From assembly GCF_005887095.1 (NCBI RefSeq), contig NZ_PNCI01000037.1:62001-126000 (forward strand): a DNA stretch of 64,000 nucleotides. Direction: 5' to 3'. Positions within the stretch are counted from its first letter, which is position 1; every line of letters starts with the position of its first letter. A program made the translations under genes and the position numbers. The DNA comes from Pseudoalteromonas rubra (lineage in GTDB: Bacteria; Pseudomonadota; Gammaproteobacteria; Enterobacterales; Alteromonadaceae). Positions 35,187 to 43,517 of the stretch are shown here, piece by piece. The notes beneath the pieces were generated by a model that saw nothing but the letters and a program-made list of their open reading frames with translations, was not told the DNA's origin and searched no databases.

Positions 35187-36323
35187 ATGACAACCAAGCC
35201 CTTAAACCTTGCTTTTATCGGCGGCGGCATGAATTCGGCCGTCGGTTATGTGCACTTTAGTGCTGCACAACTGGATAATCGCTTTAAAGTCGTGGCTGGT
35301 GCTTTCAGTCGTGATCAGGATACCAATACAGCGACCGCACAACAGTGGGATATCGCCCCTGAGCGTACTTACAGTGACTGGCGCACCCTTATCGAGCAAG
35401 AAAAAGACCAGGTAGATGCTGTGGTGGTTCTCACGCCTACACCGCATCATTTAGATGTACTGACAGCATTATTGAATAAAAATATTCCGATCATTTGCGA
35501 AAAGTCTTTGGTCTGTGGAACAGCTGAGACACAAGCGTTGGCAAACGTGTATGACCCCACGAAACACTTTCTGGCGGTGACCTACAACTACAGTGGCTAT
35601 GCGATGGTCCGAGAGCTCAAACATCTGATTACCCAGGGTAAGCTGGGCCAAGTCCAAAAAATTCACCTGGAAATGCCGCAAGAAGGCTTTAAGCGTCCAC
35701 CGGATATTGCCGGCAAACCCGCTAAACCGCAGGCATGGCGACTTCAGGACTATCAGGTGCCCACTATCTGCCTTGATTTGGGTGTACATTTGCACCACCT
35801 ATCGAGTTATTTACTGGAACTGGAACCAACAGAAACCTGTGCCCAATTTGCTAACCACTCCGATTACCCGGGGTTAGTCGACGATGTACAAATGCTGCTT
35901 AAATACCCTAATGGGATCCAAGGCAGTATGTGGATGTCAAAAACCGCCATCGGTCATCGTAACGGCTTACAGATCAGAGTCTATGGCACGGCGGGCAGTG
36001 CCACCTGGGTACAGCTCAACCCGGATGAGCTGCAATTACAATTCAGTGATGGCAGGAGAGAAATATTGGACCGCGCTGGCCAGTGCCAGTACGCGCATCA
36101 GTTTCGTTACAACCGCATGAAGCCAGGACACCCAACCGGGTTTGTCGAAGCGTTTGCCAACTTATACACGGATATTCATCAGGGCCTGACGGCCTATCAG
36201 GCGGGTATCGCGCCCAAAAATGAATATGTCTTTGGCTTTGCTCAGGCTCAGGCAGGGCTTGCGCTGTTTGAAGCGGCGGTCACTTCTAATGAGCAACACC
36301 GATGGTGTCAGGTTTCCTCCTGA
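35187..36323 (+). CDS. Gfo/Idh/MocA-family oxidoreductase
   Basis: The start is ATG 35187, 5 bases after the pseC stop, with GAAGGAG about 10 bases upstream; a longer in-frame opening to 35034 lies inside pseC. The 378-residue product has an N-terminal NAD(P) fold (FIGGGMNSAVGYVH, residues 10-23) and the EK motif (CEKSLVCG) near residue 105. A Gfo/Idh C-terminal domain follows (WRLQDYQVPTICLDLGVHLHH). Enzymes of this type oxidise or reduce sugar hydroxyls. It is not part of the textbook pseudaminic route, so it may modify a nucleotide sugar or the nonulosonate; the substrate cannot be told. Confidence 0.85.
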   Translation: MTTKPLNLAFIGGGMNSAVGYVHFSAAQLDNRFKVVAGAFSRDQDTNTATAQQWDIAPERTYSDWRTLIEQEKDQVDAVVVLTPTPHHLDVLTALLNKNIPIICEKSLVCGTAETQALANVYDPTKHFLAVTYNYSGYAMVRELKHLITQGKLGQVQKIHLEMPQEGFKRPPDIAGKPAKPQAWRLQDYQVPTICLDLGVHLHHLSSYLLELEPTETCAQFANHSDYPGLVDDVQMLLKYPNGIQGSMWMSKTAIGHRNGLQIRVYGTAGSATWVQLNPDELQLQFSDGRREILDRAGQCQYAHQFRYNRMKPGHPTGFVEAFANLYTDIHQGLTAYQAGIAPKNEYVFGFAQAQAGLALFEAAVTSNEQHRWCQVSS

Positions 36324-36327
36324 CACC
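36304..36327. terminator. Hairpin between convergent oxidoreductase and AMP-ligase genes
   Basis: GGTGTCAGG and CCTGACACC form a perfect 9-base-pair stem with a 6-base loop that spans the stop codon of the oxidoreductase. No strong T-run is seen on either side, so termination efficiency is uncertain. Confidence 0.5.
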
Positions 36328-36331
36328 CCTA

Positions 36332-37849
36332 TTACACCTCTGAGTAACGCAGTTTTACATCGTTTCGCAGCACTTTACCCATTGGGTTTCTGGGTAGTGC
36401 ACTGAGGCACTCAAGCGCACGTGGTTGCTGGTAATCCGTCAGCTCCGCTAAACACAGCAACCGCAGCTCGCGACTGATATCCACATCCCCATGCTGCTCA
36501 TAAACCACTTTGATATATTCGCCCAGCTGCCTGTCTGCACAACCAAAAGCAACACAATCGATCACTTTGGGGTGCTTCTTAATAACGGCCTCGATATCCT
36601 GCGGAAAGATATTGATGCCCCCACTGGAGATCACCTCTTTTTTACGTCCGACGTAATACAAAAAGCCGTCTTCATCCAGATATCCCAAGTCACCCGTAAG
36701 AAAATACCCGTCAGAGTCATAAGCATCTTGCGTCTGCTGTGGCATTTTCAAATAGCCACTGAACCCGGTTGTCGTCTGACAGGCAATCTCACCCACTTCA
36801 CCAACATCCAAAGTACGCCCTTCTTTATCCAAGATTTTAACCTGAACAAAAGGTAAAGCCGCGCCGACTGCGCCATTTTTATCGCGTCGGTCGCTGACAC
36901 AAAAATCACTGACAACACCCACTTCAGAAGCGCCATAACATTCATGCAAGCGACAAGGTAGCTTTTTTAGCAAAGCCTGTTTAGATTCTCCGGCGAGCAC
37001 AGCAGACGACGACACCACACAGCGCAGCGAGCTCAGATCCATTTTTTCGTCACAGCTGAGCAAGCTTTCTAATTGAGCTGATACAGCAAATAAAAAACTG
37101 ACTTGATGCGTTTTGATGGCTTCCAGCCATTTCGGCAAAGTAAACTTGGGCAGGATCACACTGGTTGCACCCAGCATCAGCGGCATCAACACTCCGCGCT
37201 GGGCCAGCGAATGATAAAGCGGTGTAGCAACCAGCACGACCTCATCCAAAGTTAATCCGTAATAGCGAATAGTGGCGTCAAACGCACGACTGATTTTACA
37301 TTGCTGGCTCAGTACGATGGGTTTAGGCTGACCGGTCGAACCGGATGTCATAGTGAGTATAAAAGGCGCGTTAATATCCACCGGTGGCTCTGGGATATTT
37401 ATCGCCTGTGCGGGCAATTCCTCTGACATAATATCCTGCCAGCACGGCTCATCGGCCACAGGTTGTGATAGGCTGAGCAGGTTAACAGGCTCTATGACTG
37501 CATCTGCCAACAGCGTTCGCCCGATAGAAGGCCAGGCTATTACCGCTGCAACGGGGGTTTTCTTCAACGCCACCGACAGCGCGTCGCCCTTCAGGCTGAT
37601 GGGTAGCGGCACAATGGCGAGGCCGAGGCGCGCCGCTGCCAGCATCACAATCGGGTATTCCAGGCCGTTCGGCGCAAATAAGGCTACCCGCTGACCCGGC
37701 TGTAACCCTAAGCGGTAAAAATGGGCACACAACTTCAATACTTTGATATTCAGCGCCTGATAACTCACTTTTTGTTGCTCAAACACCAAAGCGACCTTAT
37801 CTGGCTGTGACTGCACATGCTGCGCAAAAATTTGATAGATATTACTCAC
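36332..37849 (-). CDS. AMP-forming acyl-CoA/acyl-ACP ligase
   Basis: The 505-residue ANL-superfamily enzyme has the P-loop LTMTSGSTGQPKP, the YGASEVG motif and TGDLGYLDEDGFLYYVGRKKE. The C-terminal catalytic lysine is in NPMGKVLRND. It activates a carboxylic acid with ATP and passes it to a thiol. Its start overlaps the PseG-GNAT gene by 8 bases, and an acyl carrier protein is encoded just upstream, so the acceptor is probably that ACP rather than free CoA. I infer that it loads the acyl group used by the GNAT domain on the 4-amino sugar. The acid is unknown. Confidence 0.85.
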   Translation of the reverse strand: MSNIYQIFAQHVQSQPDKVALVFEQQKVSYQALNIKVLKLCAHFYRLGLQPGQRVALFAPNGLEYPIVMLAAARLGLAIVPLPISLKGDALSVALKKTPVAAVIAWPSIGRTLLADAVIEPVNLLSLSQPVADEPCWQDIMSEELPAQAINIPEPPVDINAPFILTMTSGSTGQPKPIVLSQQCKISRAFDATIRYYGLTLDEVVLVATPLYHSLAQRGVLMPLMLGATSVILPKFTLPKWLEAIKTHQVSFLFAVSAQLESLLSCDEKMDLSSLRCVVSSSAVLAGESKQALLKKLPCRLHECYGASEVGVVSDFCVSDRRDKNGAVGAALPFVQVKILDKEGRTLDVGEVGEIACQTTTGFSGYLKMPQQTQDAYDSDGYFLTGDLGYLDEDGFLYYVGRKKEVISSGGINIFPQDIEAVIKKHPKVIDCVAFGCADRQLGEYIKVVYEQHGDVDISRELRLLCLAELTDYQQPRALECLSALPRNPMGKVLRNDVKLRYSEV

Positions 37850-39440
37850 AGTCTGTCCTCATTGGGTATTTGGCGACAAAGTTAAAGTCCTGGTGGCTGG
37901 CACCAGGAAAGAGCTGCTGCACAGCTTTATAACCGGGCTCATCTTCTGCCAGAGTCACAAAACCTGCCCGTTCATTAAGCAAATTAACAAATCGATTTTG
38001 TTTATTGATCACCGCAACCCAGACAGCATCAGGGAAAGCCTCAAGCGTGAGTGTCAGCTGCCATTGCAAAATGAGCTGAGCATGGACAAAATTAACCGCG
38101 TCACTGGCTGCAAACCAGCCACCAAACAGATAGGCCTGTCCGTCTATTGTGGTACATTGATGCCAGACATATAACAGAGGTTCATCGTCCTGCAACAGCA
38201 CAAATGAGTCGCGTGTTTGCCGGAACCACCAGCGATAATGATCCACTTCATTAATACGATCAGTAACCGTCATACGCCAGGCATTGTCGCTGCGGTTTCG
38301 GGCTTTGAGATAGCGGTTGATATGCATATCTGTCACCGGCAGCAATCGCAAGTTACCCGCCAATGTCCAGCTGAATTGTGGCTGTTCATTGACGTCTTTG
38401 AGTGCGGTCAACCCTGCGCCGGTTCCATTTAACAAAGCAGAGGCAATACGCTGCGCACCCAGCCCGTCCACCTTAATAGCCGCTTGTGTACAAAGTTGTT
38501 GCACACGTTTGCGCTCATTGTACAAAGTTGCAATTAGCTCGGTCACCTTGTGCGTATCTTGCGCCAGCAAGTCGGGAATATGAAGGTAATGCCCCAGCGC
38601 TTCAAGATCGGCTAATGCATTATCCTGGTTGGCAGCCAGGCTAAAGCTCAGCGCTGGCGTGTGTGTCGCGGCCAGTTCATACAAAGATGTACCCAGCGCG
38701 CCAACAAAAAAGCCACAGCGCTGGTAGAAGCTCACCAAACTGGTTGCCTGTTCAATCAAAACTAAGCGGCTGTGTTGTGCGGCCAGTGTGTATAGCTGCT
38801 CTGTGTTTGTGGCCTTGGGCCCTATCACCACTTGTATCGGTGTGTTTTCCAGTCCAGCGGGCGGCGTATCGAGTAGGCGGGAAATCCATTGTGCAGGCAC
38901 ATGCCAGTCTCCGCCTCCGCCCAGTGAAAATAACAGCCCGCCATCGCGCACGTCAGCCATTGGCTGGCTGTACTCGGGTGCCAGAATACAATAATCGGGG
39001 CCCAGTAAAGTCTGGCTGTGCTGAGCAAGTTTGCCATCGTAACGCACAGCAGTCTGAGCCCCCTGCCATTTGGCATCCACCACCAGGTCGGCCACATGCG
39101 TCCGGGCTAAATCATCCATGGCCAACAAGGGAGCCCCGGTTTGCCGAATAAGTTGTTCCCATTGCACGTCAAAACCATAACCATCGACCACCCAGCGGCT
39201 GGCGGTTTCTCCTCGCTGTGCAAGGGCATCCAGGGCAAAGCGGGCATCACTGACGGTATCTGGTTGTTGCGGCACTTCGACTAACTCGATGCCCAGATCG
39301 CCATAAAAACGCGCTGGCACTGTATCCGCATCCACCAGCATCATTACTCGTTGTTGCTGCTCGAGCAACGCTTTAGCCAGCCACTTCATACGCATAAAGT
39401 GACCCAGGCCACAGCGCGTGTCTACACGAATGGCTATCAT
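37842..39440 (-). CDS. pseG: PseG-type sugar hydrolase fused to a GNAT acyltransferase
   Basis: Residues about 1-335 are a PseG/SpsG-type nucleotide-sugar hydrolase, with the N-terminal motif RVDTRCGLGHFMRMKWLA and the glycine-rich SLGGGGDW. PseG releases UDP to give 2,4-diacylamino-2,4,6-trideoxy-altrose. Residues about 360-530 form a second domain with a GNAT-like ending (VINKQNRFVNLLNERAGF), probably the N-acyltransferase (PseH role). No separate pseH is present in the window. A clear acetyl-CoA P-loop is not visible in the GNAT part, which leaves room for an acyl-ACP donor. It overlaps the ACP gene by 4 bases and the ligase by 8. Confidence 0.87.
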   Translation of the reverse strand: MIAIRVDTRCGLGHFMRMKWLAKALLEQQQRVMMLVDADTVPARFYGDLGIELVEVPQQPDTVSDARFALDALAQRGETASRWVVDGYGFDVQWEQLIRQTGAPLLAMDDLARTHVADLVVDAKWQGAQTAVRYDGKLAQHSQTLLGPDYCILAPEYSQPMADVRDGGLLFSLGGGGDWHVPAQWISRLLDTPPAGLENTPIQVVIGPKATNTEQLYTLAAQHSRLVLIEQATSLVSFYQRCGFFVGALGTSLYELAATHTPALSFSLAANQDNALADLEALGHYLHIPDLLAQDTHKVTELIATLYNERKRVQQLCTQAAIKVDGLGAQRIASALLNGTGAGLTALKDVNEQPQFSWTLAGNLRLLPVTDMHINRYLKARNRSDNAWRMTVTDRINEVDHYRWWFRQTRDSFVLLQDDEPLLYVWHQCTTIDGQAYLFGGWFAASDAVNFVHAQLILQWQLTLTLEAFPDAVWVAVINKQNRFVNLLNERAGFVTLAEDEPGYKAVQQLFPGASHQDFNFVAKYPMRTDCE

Positions 39441-39688
39441 GCCAAGGCCACTATGGCATCAGCGAAACGCCCCACTTGTGCATTGCGCGTATCCAGCAGC
39501 AGTTCGGGTGGGACTGACAAGCCAAAATGCGCTTCGATGTGCATGATCATCGACAACACCTCAAAGGAATCCAATACTCCGGCGGCGATAAAATCGAAAG
39601 ACTCAAAATCAGCCTCACTGACCACCACAGCACGTGCTTCAAAAAACTCTTTCAGCAGAGCCAGGACCGCGTCGCGTTGTACACTCAT
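39437..39688 (-). CDS. Dedicated acyl carrier protein
   Basis: The 83-residue protein is an ACP: the phosphopantetheine serine is S41 in GVLDSFEVL, within a small helical bundle. It overlaps both neighbours by 4 bases (ATGA-type), pseI upstream and pseG-GNAT downstream, so the genes are translationally coupled. A private ACP inside a nonulosonate operon is unusual and points to an acyl group delivered as acyl-ACP. It is not the fatty-acid ACP, which is more acidic and encoded with fab genes. Confidence 0.9.
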   Translation of the reverse strand: MSVQRDAVLALLKEFFEARAVVVSEADFESFDFIAAGVLDSFEVLSMIMHIEAHFGLSVPPELLLDTRNAQVGRFADAIVALA

Positions 39689-40725
39689 AGCAAGTCCCCC
39701 CAGCTGAGTTGCATGCCACGCGTCAGCGCCTTGTTGACTGTGCGGCCAATAACATCAGGCAAGGATTTGGGCATAATTTCTCCGCCACCAGGTCGCATCT
39801 GTGCGACATGCTCTGGCGTGATACGCTCTCCCGCTTTGATGTCTTTGACGATATACACACAGCGGCGGGCTTTCGACGCCTCGCTTGGGTAATGAACCCG
39901 TCCCATTGCCAGTTCAATTTGCCGAACGCCATGCACTAAAGCAGCCAGTTCATCGGGTGTCATGGAGAAGAAACTGTCTGCGGTATTATCCTCTTTACCC
40001 ATCACAAAGTGTTTTTCAATCATGCATGCACCGACCGCCACTGAGGCCAGCGGTACATCATTCCCTAAAGTATGGTCAGATAAGCCCACAGGACAACCAA
40101 ATGCCTCTCGCATATGTGGGATAGTACGCAGGTTTATAGTGTCGGCTGGAGCAGGATACGTGCTGGTACACTTCATCAGGCATAACTCTTCAATACCCGC
40201 GTCTTCAGCTACCTTCACCGCCTCGGCAATCTCTACCAAAGTGGCGCCGCCCGTTGACATGATCACCGGCTTGTTGGTGGCCGCCACATCTCGGATCAGT
40301 TGATGGTCAATCAGTTCCGGTGAAGCAATTTTATAGGCCGGCGCATTCAGTTGCGCCAGCAGATCGACGGCGGTTTTATCAAACGGTGAAGAAAAACAGG
40401 TGATGCCAATTTTTTCAGCCAGCTCAAACAGCTCAGCATGAAAATCCCAGGGCATATAAGCCCCTTTATATAAGTCATACAAATACTGGCCCTGCCATGG
40501 ACCTGTTGCCTCAAAGTGAGGTAGTCTACAGTCCATGGTTAGCGTATCTGCGGTGTAAGTTTGCAACTTAATTGCATCAGCACCGGCTTCTTTCGCTGCA
40601 TAAACCAGCTCTTTGGCTTTACTTAATGACTGGCCATGATTTGCAGACATCTCTGCGATGATGTAGCAGGGCTGGTCATGGCCGACACCCTGTCCTGCGA
40701 TGTTGAAACCTGATTGAAACGTCAT
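39685..40725 (-). CDS. pseI: Pseudaminic acid synthase PseI
   Basis: PseI condenses the 6-deoxy-diacylamino-altrose with phosphoenolpyruvate. The 346-residue protein has the NeuB-type TIM barrel (about 15-275), with AEMSANHGQSLSKAKELVYA and ADAIKLQTYTADTLTM. The C-terminal SAF domain is about 285-345 (GERITPEHVAQMRPGGGE). The motifs are closer to PseI than to sialic or legionaminic synthases, an identification by eye. It lies 38 bases behind the FkbM gene and overlaps the ACP gene. Confidence 0.93.
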   Translation of the reverse strand: MTFQSGFNIAGQGVGHDQPCYIIAEMSANHGQSLSKAKELVYAAKEAGADAIKLQTYTADTLTMDCRLPHFEATGPWQGQYLYDLYKGAYMPWDFHAELFELAEKIGITCFSSPFDKTAVDLLAQLNAPAYKIASPELIDHQLIRDVAATNKPVIMSTGGATLVEIAEAVKVAEDAGIEELCLMKCTSTYPAPADTINLRTIPHMREAFGCPVGLSDHTLGNDVPLASVAVGACMIEKHFVMGKEDNTADSFFSMTPDELAALVHGVRQIELAMGRVHYPSEASKARRCVYIVKDIKAGERITPEHVAQMRPGGGEIMPKSLPDVIGRTVNKALTRGMQLSWGDLL

Positions 40726-40763
40726 GATGTTCTCAAATTCAATTTAATCTGTACGGTTAATTT

Positions 40764-41873
40764 TTATTGCTGCTTAAGCATGTCTTTGGGCACGGCATAG
40801 AACTGGGTTTCCAGCAGCCAGTGACCTTCTTGTCTCACATAATAGTGATAACGCCCGGGTGCATATGATTCAATTAGCAAGGGAATACGCCACAAGTCTT
40901 CTGGTTTGTGGTATAAAGACAAAGCCAACGTGGGTGTGTACTCACGGATATAATTAGCCCCCTGGCATAAAGCATCATAATCCGCCCCTTCGATGTCCAT
41001 TTTCAGCACATTGCATTGCACTTCGGCCATCATATTCCCAAGGTTGACACTATCCACCAGGCAATCCGGTTCAACCTGCTCATGTGGTTCAACGACAGAG
41101 ACAATAGTTGCTGAAGCATTTTCTTCAACTTTAAGTTTTTGTCCTTCAGGGAGACCTACCGCCAGACGATGTATACTCACCAGGTTAGGCTGTGCTATGC
41201 CCATGCTATCTAAGCGAGCAAGAAACTTCTGAATATTTTTTGCACTGGCCTCGAGCGCTGTGTAGCCCTTGAGAGCCTCAGGGTACCGCTGAAAAAAGCC
41301 AGCAAAGGTGTCACCATCAAACGCGCCAACGTCTAATACTCGCAACTCATCATACTGATACAGTTGCAGAATATCCTCGGGAAAATACATTTCGTATTGC
41401 TCTGGCAATGGATAGTGCGCACGACTAGGATTCAGCCGGTGGCTGACAATTGACTGAAAAGTGTTCCGCGACTTATTATCAGACAATAAGTGCAATAAGG
41501 CCTGACATTGGGTTTCATCAACCTGTTTGCTCCTTGGCGCCTGCATCCATAAAACACCGCATTCGTTCAGCAATTTCAGCGCCGGGGGGAACAGTTCAAA
41601 GGCGCTCAAAGTATCGATTACCTCTGAGAAACCAGCTTCATGTAAGCTTGATTCAACGCCTGAATAGCCGAGAATTGTGACTATGACTGGGTAATGAGTC
41701 TCAAAGTTATGCTCGGGGAAAGGCAGGCATGGCACCCCAAAATATTGAGCGGCTTTAGGTGCCCTGTCTAAAATTGCGCGGGGCCTGAGGCCTGCGCCAA
41801 CCAAATAAGCGGTCAGCGCTTGTCCGTAATGACTTGCGCCGTAAATGTAAAATTGACTATCTGCTATGATCAC
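40764..41873 (-). CDS. FkbM-family methyltransferase with an N-terminal Rossmann-like domain
   Basis: The 369-residue protein has a C-terminal FkbM-type SAM methyltransferase (about 165-350) with VLDVGAFDGDTFAGFF as the SAM motif and NVLKMDIEGADYDALCQGA. The first 110 residues (YIYGASHYGQALTAYL, then ILDRAPKAAQYFGVPCLPF) look like a nucleotide-binding fold of the sugar O-acyltransferase PglD type. It is the first gene of the minus-strand pse operon and has a sigma-28-type promoter. It probably O-methylates the flagellar glycan; the position is unknown. Confidence 0.85.
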   Translation of the reverse strand: MIIADSQFYIYGASHYGQALTAYLVGAGLRPRAILDRAPKAAQYFGVPCLPFPEHNFETHYPVIVTILGYSGVESSLHEAGFSEVIDTLSAFELFPPALKLLNECGVLWMQAPRSKQVDETQCQALLHLLSDNKSRNTFQSIVSHRLNPSRAHYPLPEQYEMYFPEDILQLYQYDELRVLDVGAFDGDTFAGFFQRYPEALKGYTALEASAKNIQKFLARLDSMGIAQPNLVSIHRLAVGLPEGQKLKVEENASATIVSVVEPHEQVEPDCLVDSVNLGNMMAEVQCNVLKMDIEGADYDALCQGANYIREYTPTLALSLYHKPEDLWRIPLLIESYAPGRYHYYVRQEGHWLLETQFYAVPKDMLKQQ

Positions 41874-41939
41874 CGCAGCTCCCTGTTGCCTGCCTGTTAG
41901 TTGACAGTAATGTGTAAAGCAATAAATGGGCCTTTCTTT

Positions 41940-41966
41940 TTATCGGCTACTGTAAGCATAACATTA
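41940..41966 (-). promoter_or_regulatory. Sigma-28 (FliA) promoter of the FkbM-pseI operon
   Basis: The minus strand reads TAATGTTA-N11-GCCGATAA. The -10 is a perfect match to the sigma-28 consensus, the spacing is exact, and the -35 matches 6 of 8. The predicted start near 41933 gives a 60-base leader before the FkbM ATG. This puts the acyl-Pse operon in the late flagellar class. Confidence 0.8.
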
Positions 41967-42080
41967 GCTTGCTGCAAGGGGATGGTGTGACAACCACTGA
42001 TTATCTTTAAAAAATTGTACAACTGTTGGGTTAGTTGCATACATAACAAACAACTGCCTTATGAGATGTTACAATTCGGC

Positions 42081-42110
42081 TTTACTTGCCTGATGCCACT
42101 CATATATTAT
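42081..42110 (+). promoter_or_regulatory. Weak sigma-70-type promoter of the spsF-like operon
   Basis: TTTACT and TATTAT are separated by 18 bases, ending 36 bases before the TTG start of the cytidylyltransferase gene. It is a fair -10 and a modest -35. Confidence 0.33.
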
Positions 42111-42146
42111 CCAAGCTACTATTAAGCGCCAACAAATAGGTTTATC

Positions 42147-42872
42147 TTGAAGGACTTGCAAATAATAATTCAGGCCAGAATGACATCAACCCGGCTGCCT
42201 GGGAAAGTTATGCTACCCCTTTGTGATAGCACAGTACTACAAGTGATGTTGGAGCGCCTTGGTGATTTAGTCAATAATGTAATCGTTGCAACTACAGATG
42301 ATGGCAGTGAACAGCCCATAGTCGCGCTCTGTCAGCGCCTTGGTGTAAAATACTTTAAAGGTAGTACAGAGGATGTGCTCAGCCGCTACTACCTAGCCGC
42401 CCGACAGTTTGGTGCGCAAGAAAATACCGCTATCGTACGTCTGACTAGTGATTGCCCCCTCATTGATTCAGGGCTGGTTCGCCAGGCCATATCTTATTAC
42501 CAAACTCATGACGTTGATATGGTGGGTCTGGGACCTCACAGTGGCTTTCCTCGAGGTCTGGATACTTGTGTGTTTGCCTTTCGTTTGCTGGCGCGCACCC
42601 ACCAACTCGCCCATAGCGCCCCGGACAGAGAGCACGTCACTTTAGGTATGGCAAAATTCAACACCATGAATACTCATACCATTAGCGCAGGTGACGATCA
42701 CAGTCATTATCGATTGACGCTGGATGAACCAGATGATTACACCGCAATTCAGGCAATTTATCAGCAATTTAATAATAACCTGTGCTTTAGTTACAGCGAG
42801 TTGTTAGAAACATTAAAGAATTACCCCCACCTTGCCGATATAAATAAGCACGTTGAACAAAAAAAGAATTAG
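42147..42872 (+). CDS. SpsF/PseF-like cytidylyltransferase
   Basis: The 241-residue protein starts at TTG 42147 (MKDLQIIIQARM), with AGG about 6 bases upstream and no nearer ATG. It shows QARMTSTRLPGKVM (residues 8-21), the nucleotide-binding motif of the SpsF/CMP-KDO synthetase family, and RLTSDCPLID. SpsF-type proteins replace PseF as the CMP-sugar-forming enzyme in many nonulosonate loci. No other CMP-transferase is in the window, so it is the likely CMP-pseudaminate synthetase. It opens the plus-strand operon that runs to 53896. Confidence 0.82.
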   Translation: MKDLQIIIQARMTSTRLPGKVMLPLCDSTVLQVMLERLGDLVNNVIVATTDDGSEQPIVALCQRLGVKYFKGSTEDVLSRYYLAARQFGAQENTAIVRLTSDCPLIDSGLVRQAISYYQTHDVDMVGLGPHSGFPRGLDTCVFAFRLLARTHQLAHSAPDREHVTLGMAKFNTMNTHTISAGDDHSHYRLTLDEPDDYTAIQAIYQQFNNNLCFSYSELLETLKNYPHLADINKHVEQKKN

Positions 42873-42917
42873 TTTGTGGCTTGAAATTTGCTTAAAACTA
42901 GAAAACTGAGGTATGCC

Positions 42918-43517
42918 ATGATTGGTATTTCACAATCTGAAACGAATTCGTTTACGTCTAATTACATAGAACTATTAACCACAGTTTTACAAAAAACTGA
43001 TACTCAAGCTTTGAACGTCGTGGCCAACAAGCTTATGAAGCTTATTGAACAAAAAGCAACTTTGTACATATGTGGAAACGGTGGTAGTGCGGCTAACGCT
43101 CTACACATAGCGAATGACTTTACTTTTGGAATAAATCCATCAGGTAATTCAATGTCCGTTGAAGCCCTGCCAAGTAACAGTGCCGTACTGACATGCCTCG
43201 CGAATGATATTGGCTATGAGAACATTTACTCTCATCAGTTAATCGTCAAGGCTAAGAGTGAGGATGCCCTGTTAGTGCTAAGTGGTAGTGGAAACTCCGA
43301 AAATATAATAAACGCGATATTGCAAGCCAATAATATGGGTGTAACCACAATTGGTATTTTTGGTTTCAACGGCGGAAAGGCACTTGAACTTGTTGATATT
43401 GCTTTGCATTTTGACGTCAATGACATGCAAATTTCAGAAGACTCCCAGGTGATTATTGGCCATATCCTGATGAAAATCTTGAATAAAAAACTAGCTGAGA
43501 ATATATCGGATGAGTAA
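42918..43517 (+). CDS. GmhA-like phosphosugar (sedoheptulose-7-P-type) isomerase
   Basis: The start is ATG 42918 (GAGG six bases upstream); a TTG at 42888 would add ten residues. The 199-residue SIS-domain protein has CGNGGSAANALHIAND, NDIGYENIYS, LSGSGNSENI and a C-terminal SQVIIGHILM helix, the order seen in GmhA. GmhA isomerises sedoheptulose-7-phosphate to D-glycero-D-manno-heptose-7-phosphate. It opens the AT-rich core and overlaps the next gene by 8 bases. The exact substrate is inferred. Confidence 0.85.
   Translation: MIGISQSETNSFTSNYIELLTTVLQKTDTQALNVVANKLMKLIEQKATLYICGNGGSAANALHIANDFTFGINPSGNSMSVEALPSNSAVLTCLANDIGYENIYSHQLIVKAKSEDALLVLSGSGNSENIINAILQANNMGVTTIGIFGFNGGKALELVDIALHFDVNDMQISEDSQVIIGHILMKILNKKLAENISDE

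Noticed and set aside
38663..39151. A 162-codon plus-strand frame opposite the PseG-GNAT gene
   Set aside because: It is composition-driven shadow coding with no recognisable domain; the minus-strand gene has clear PseG motifs.
42147..42872. Glycosyltransferase annotation often given to SpsF-type proteins
   Set aside because: The QARMTSTRLPGKVM motif is that of a CMP-sugar synthetase-like nucleotidyltransferase.
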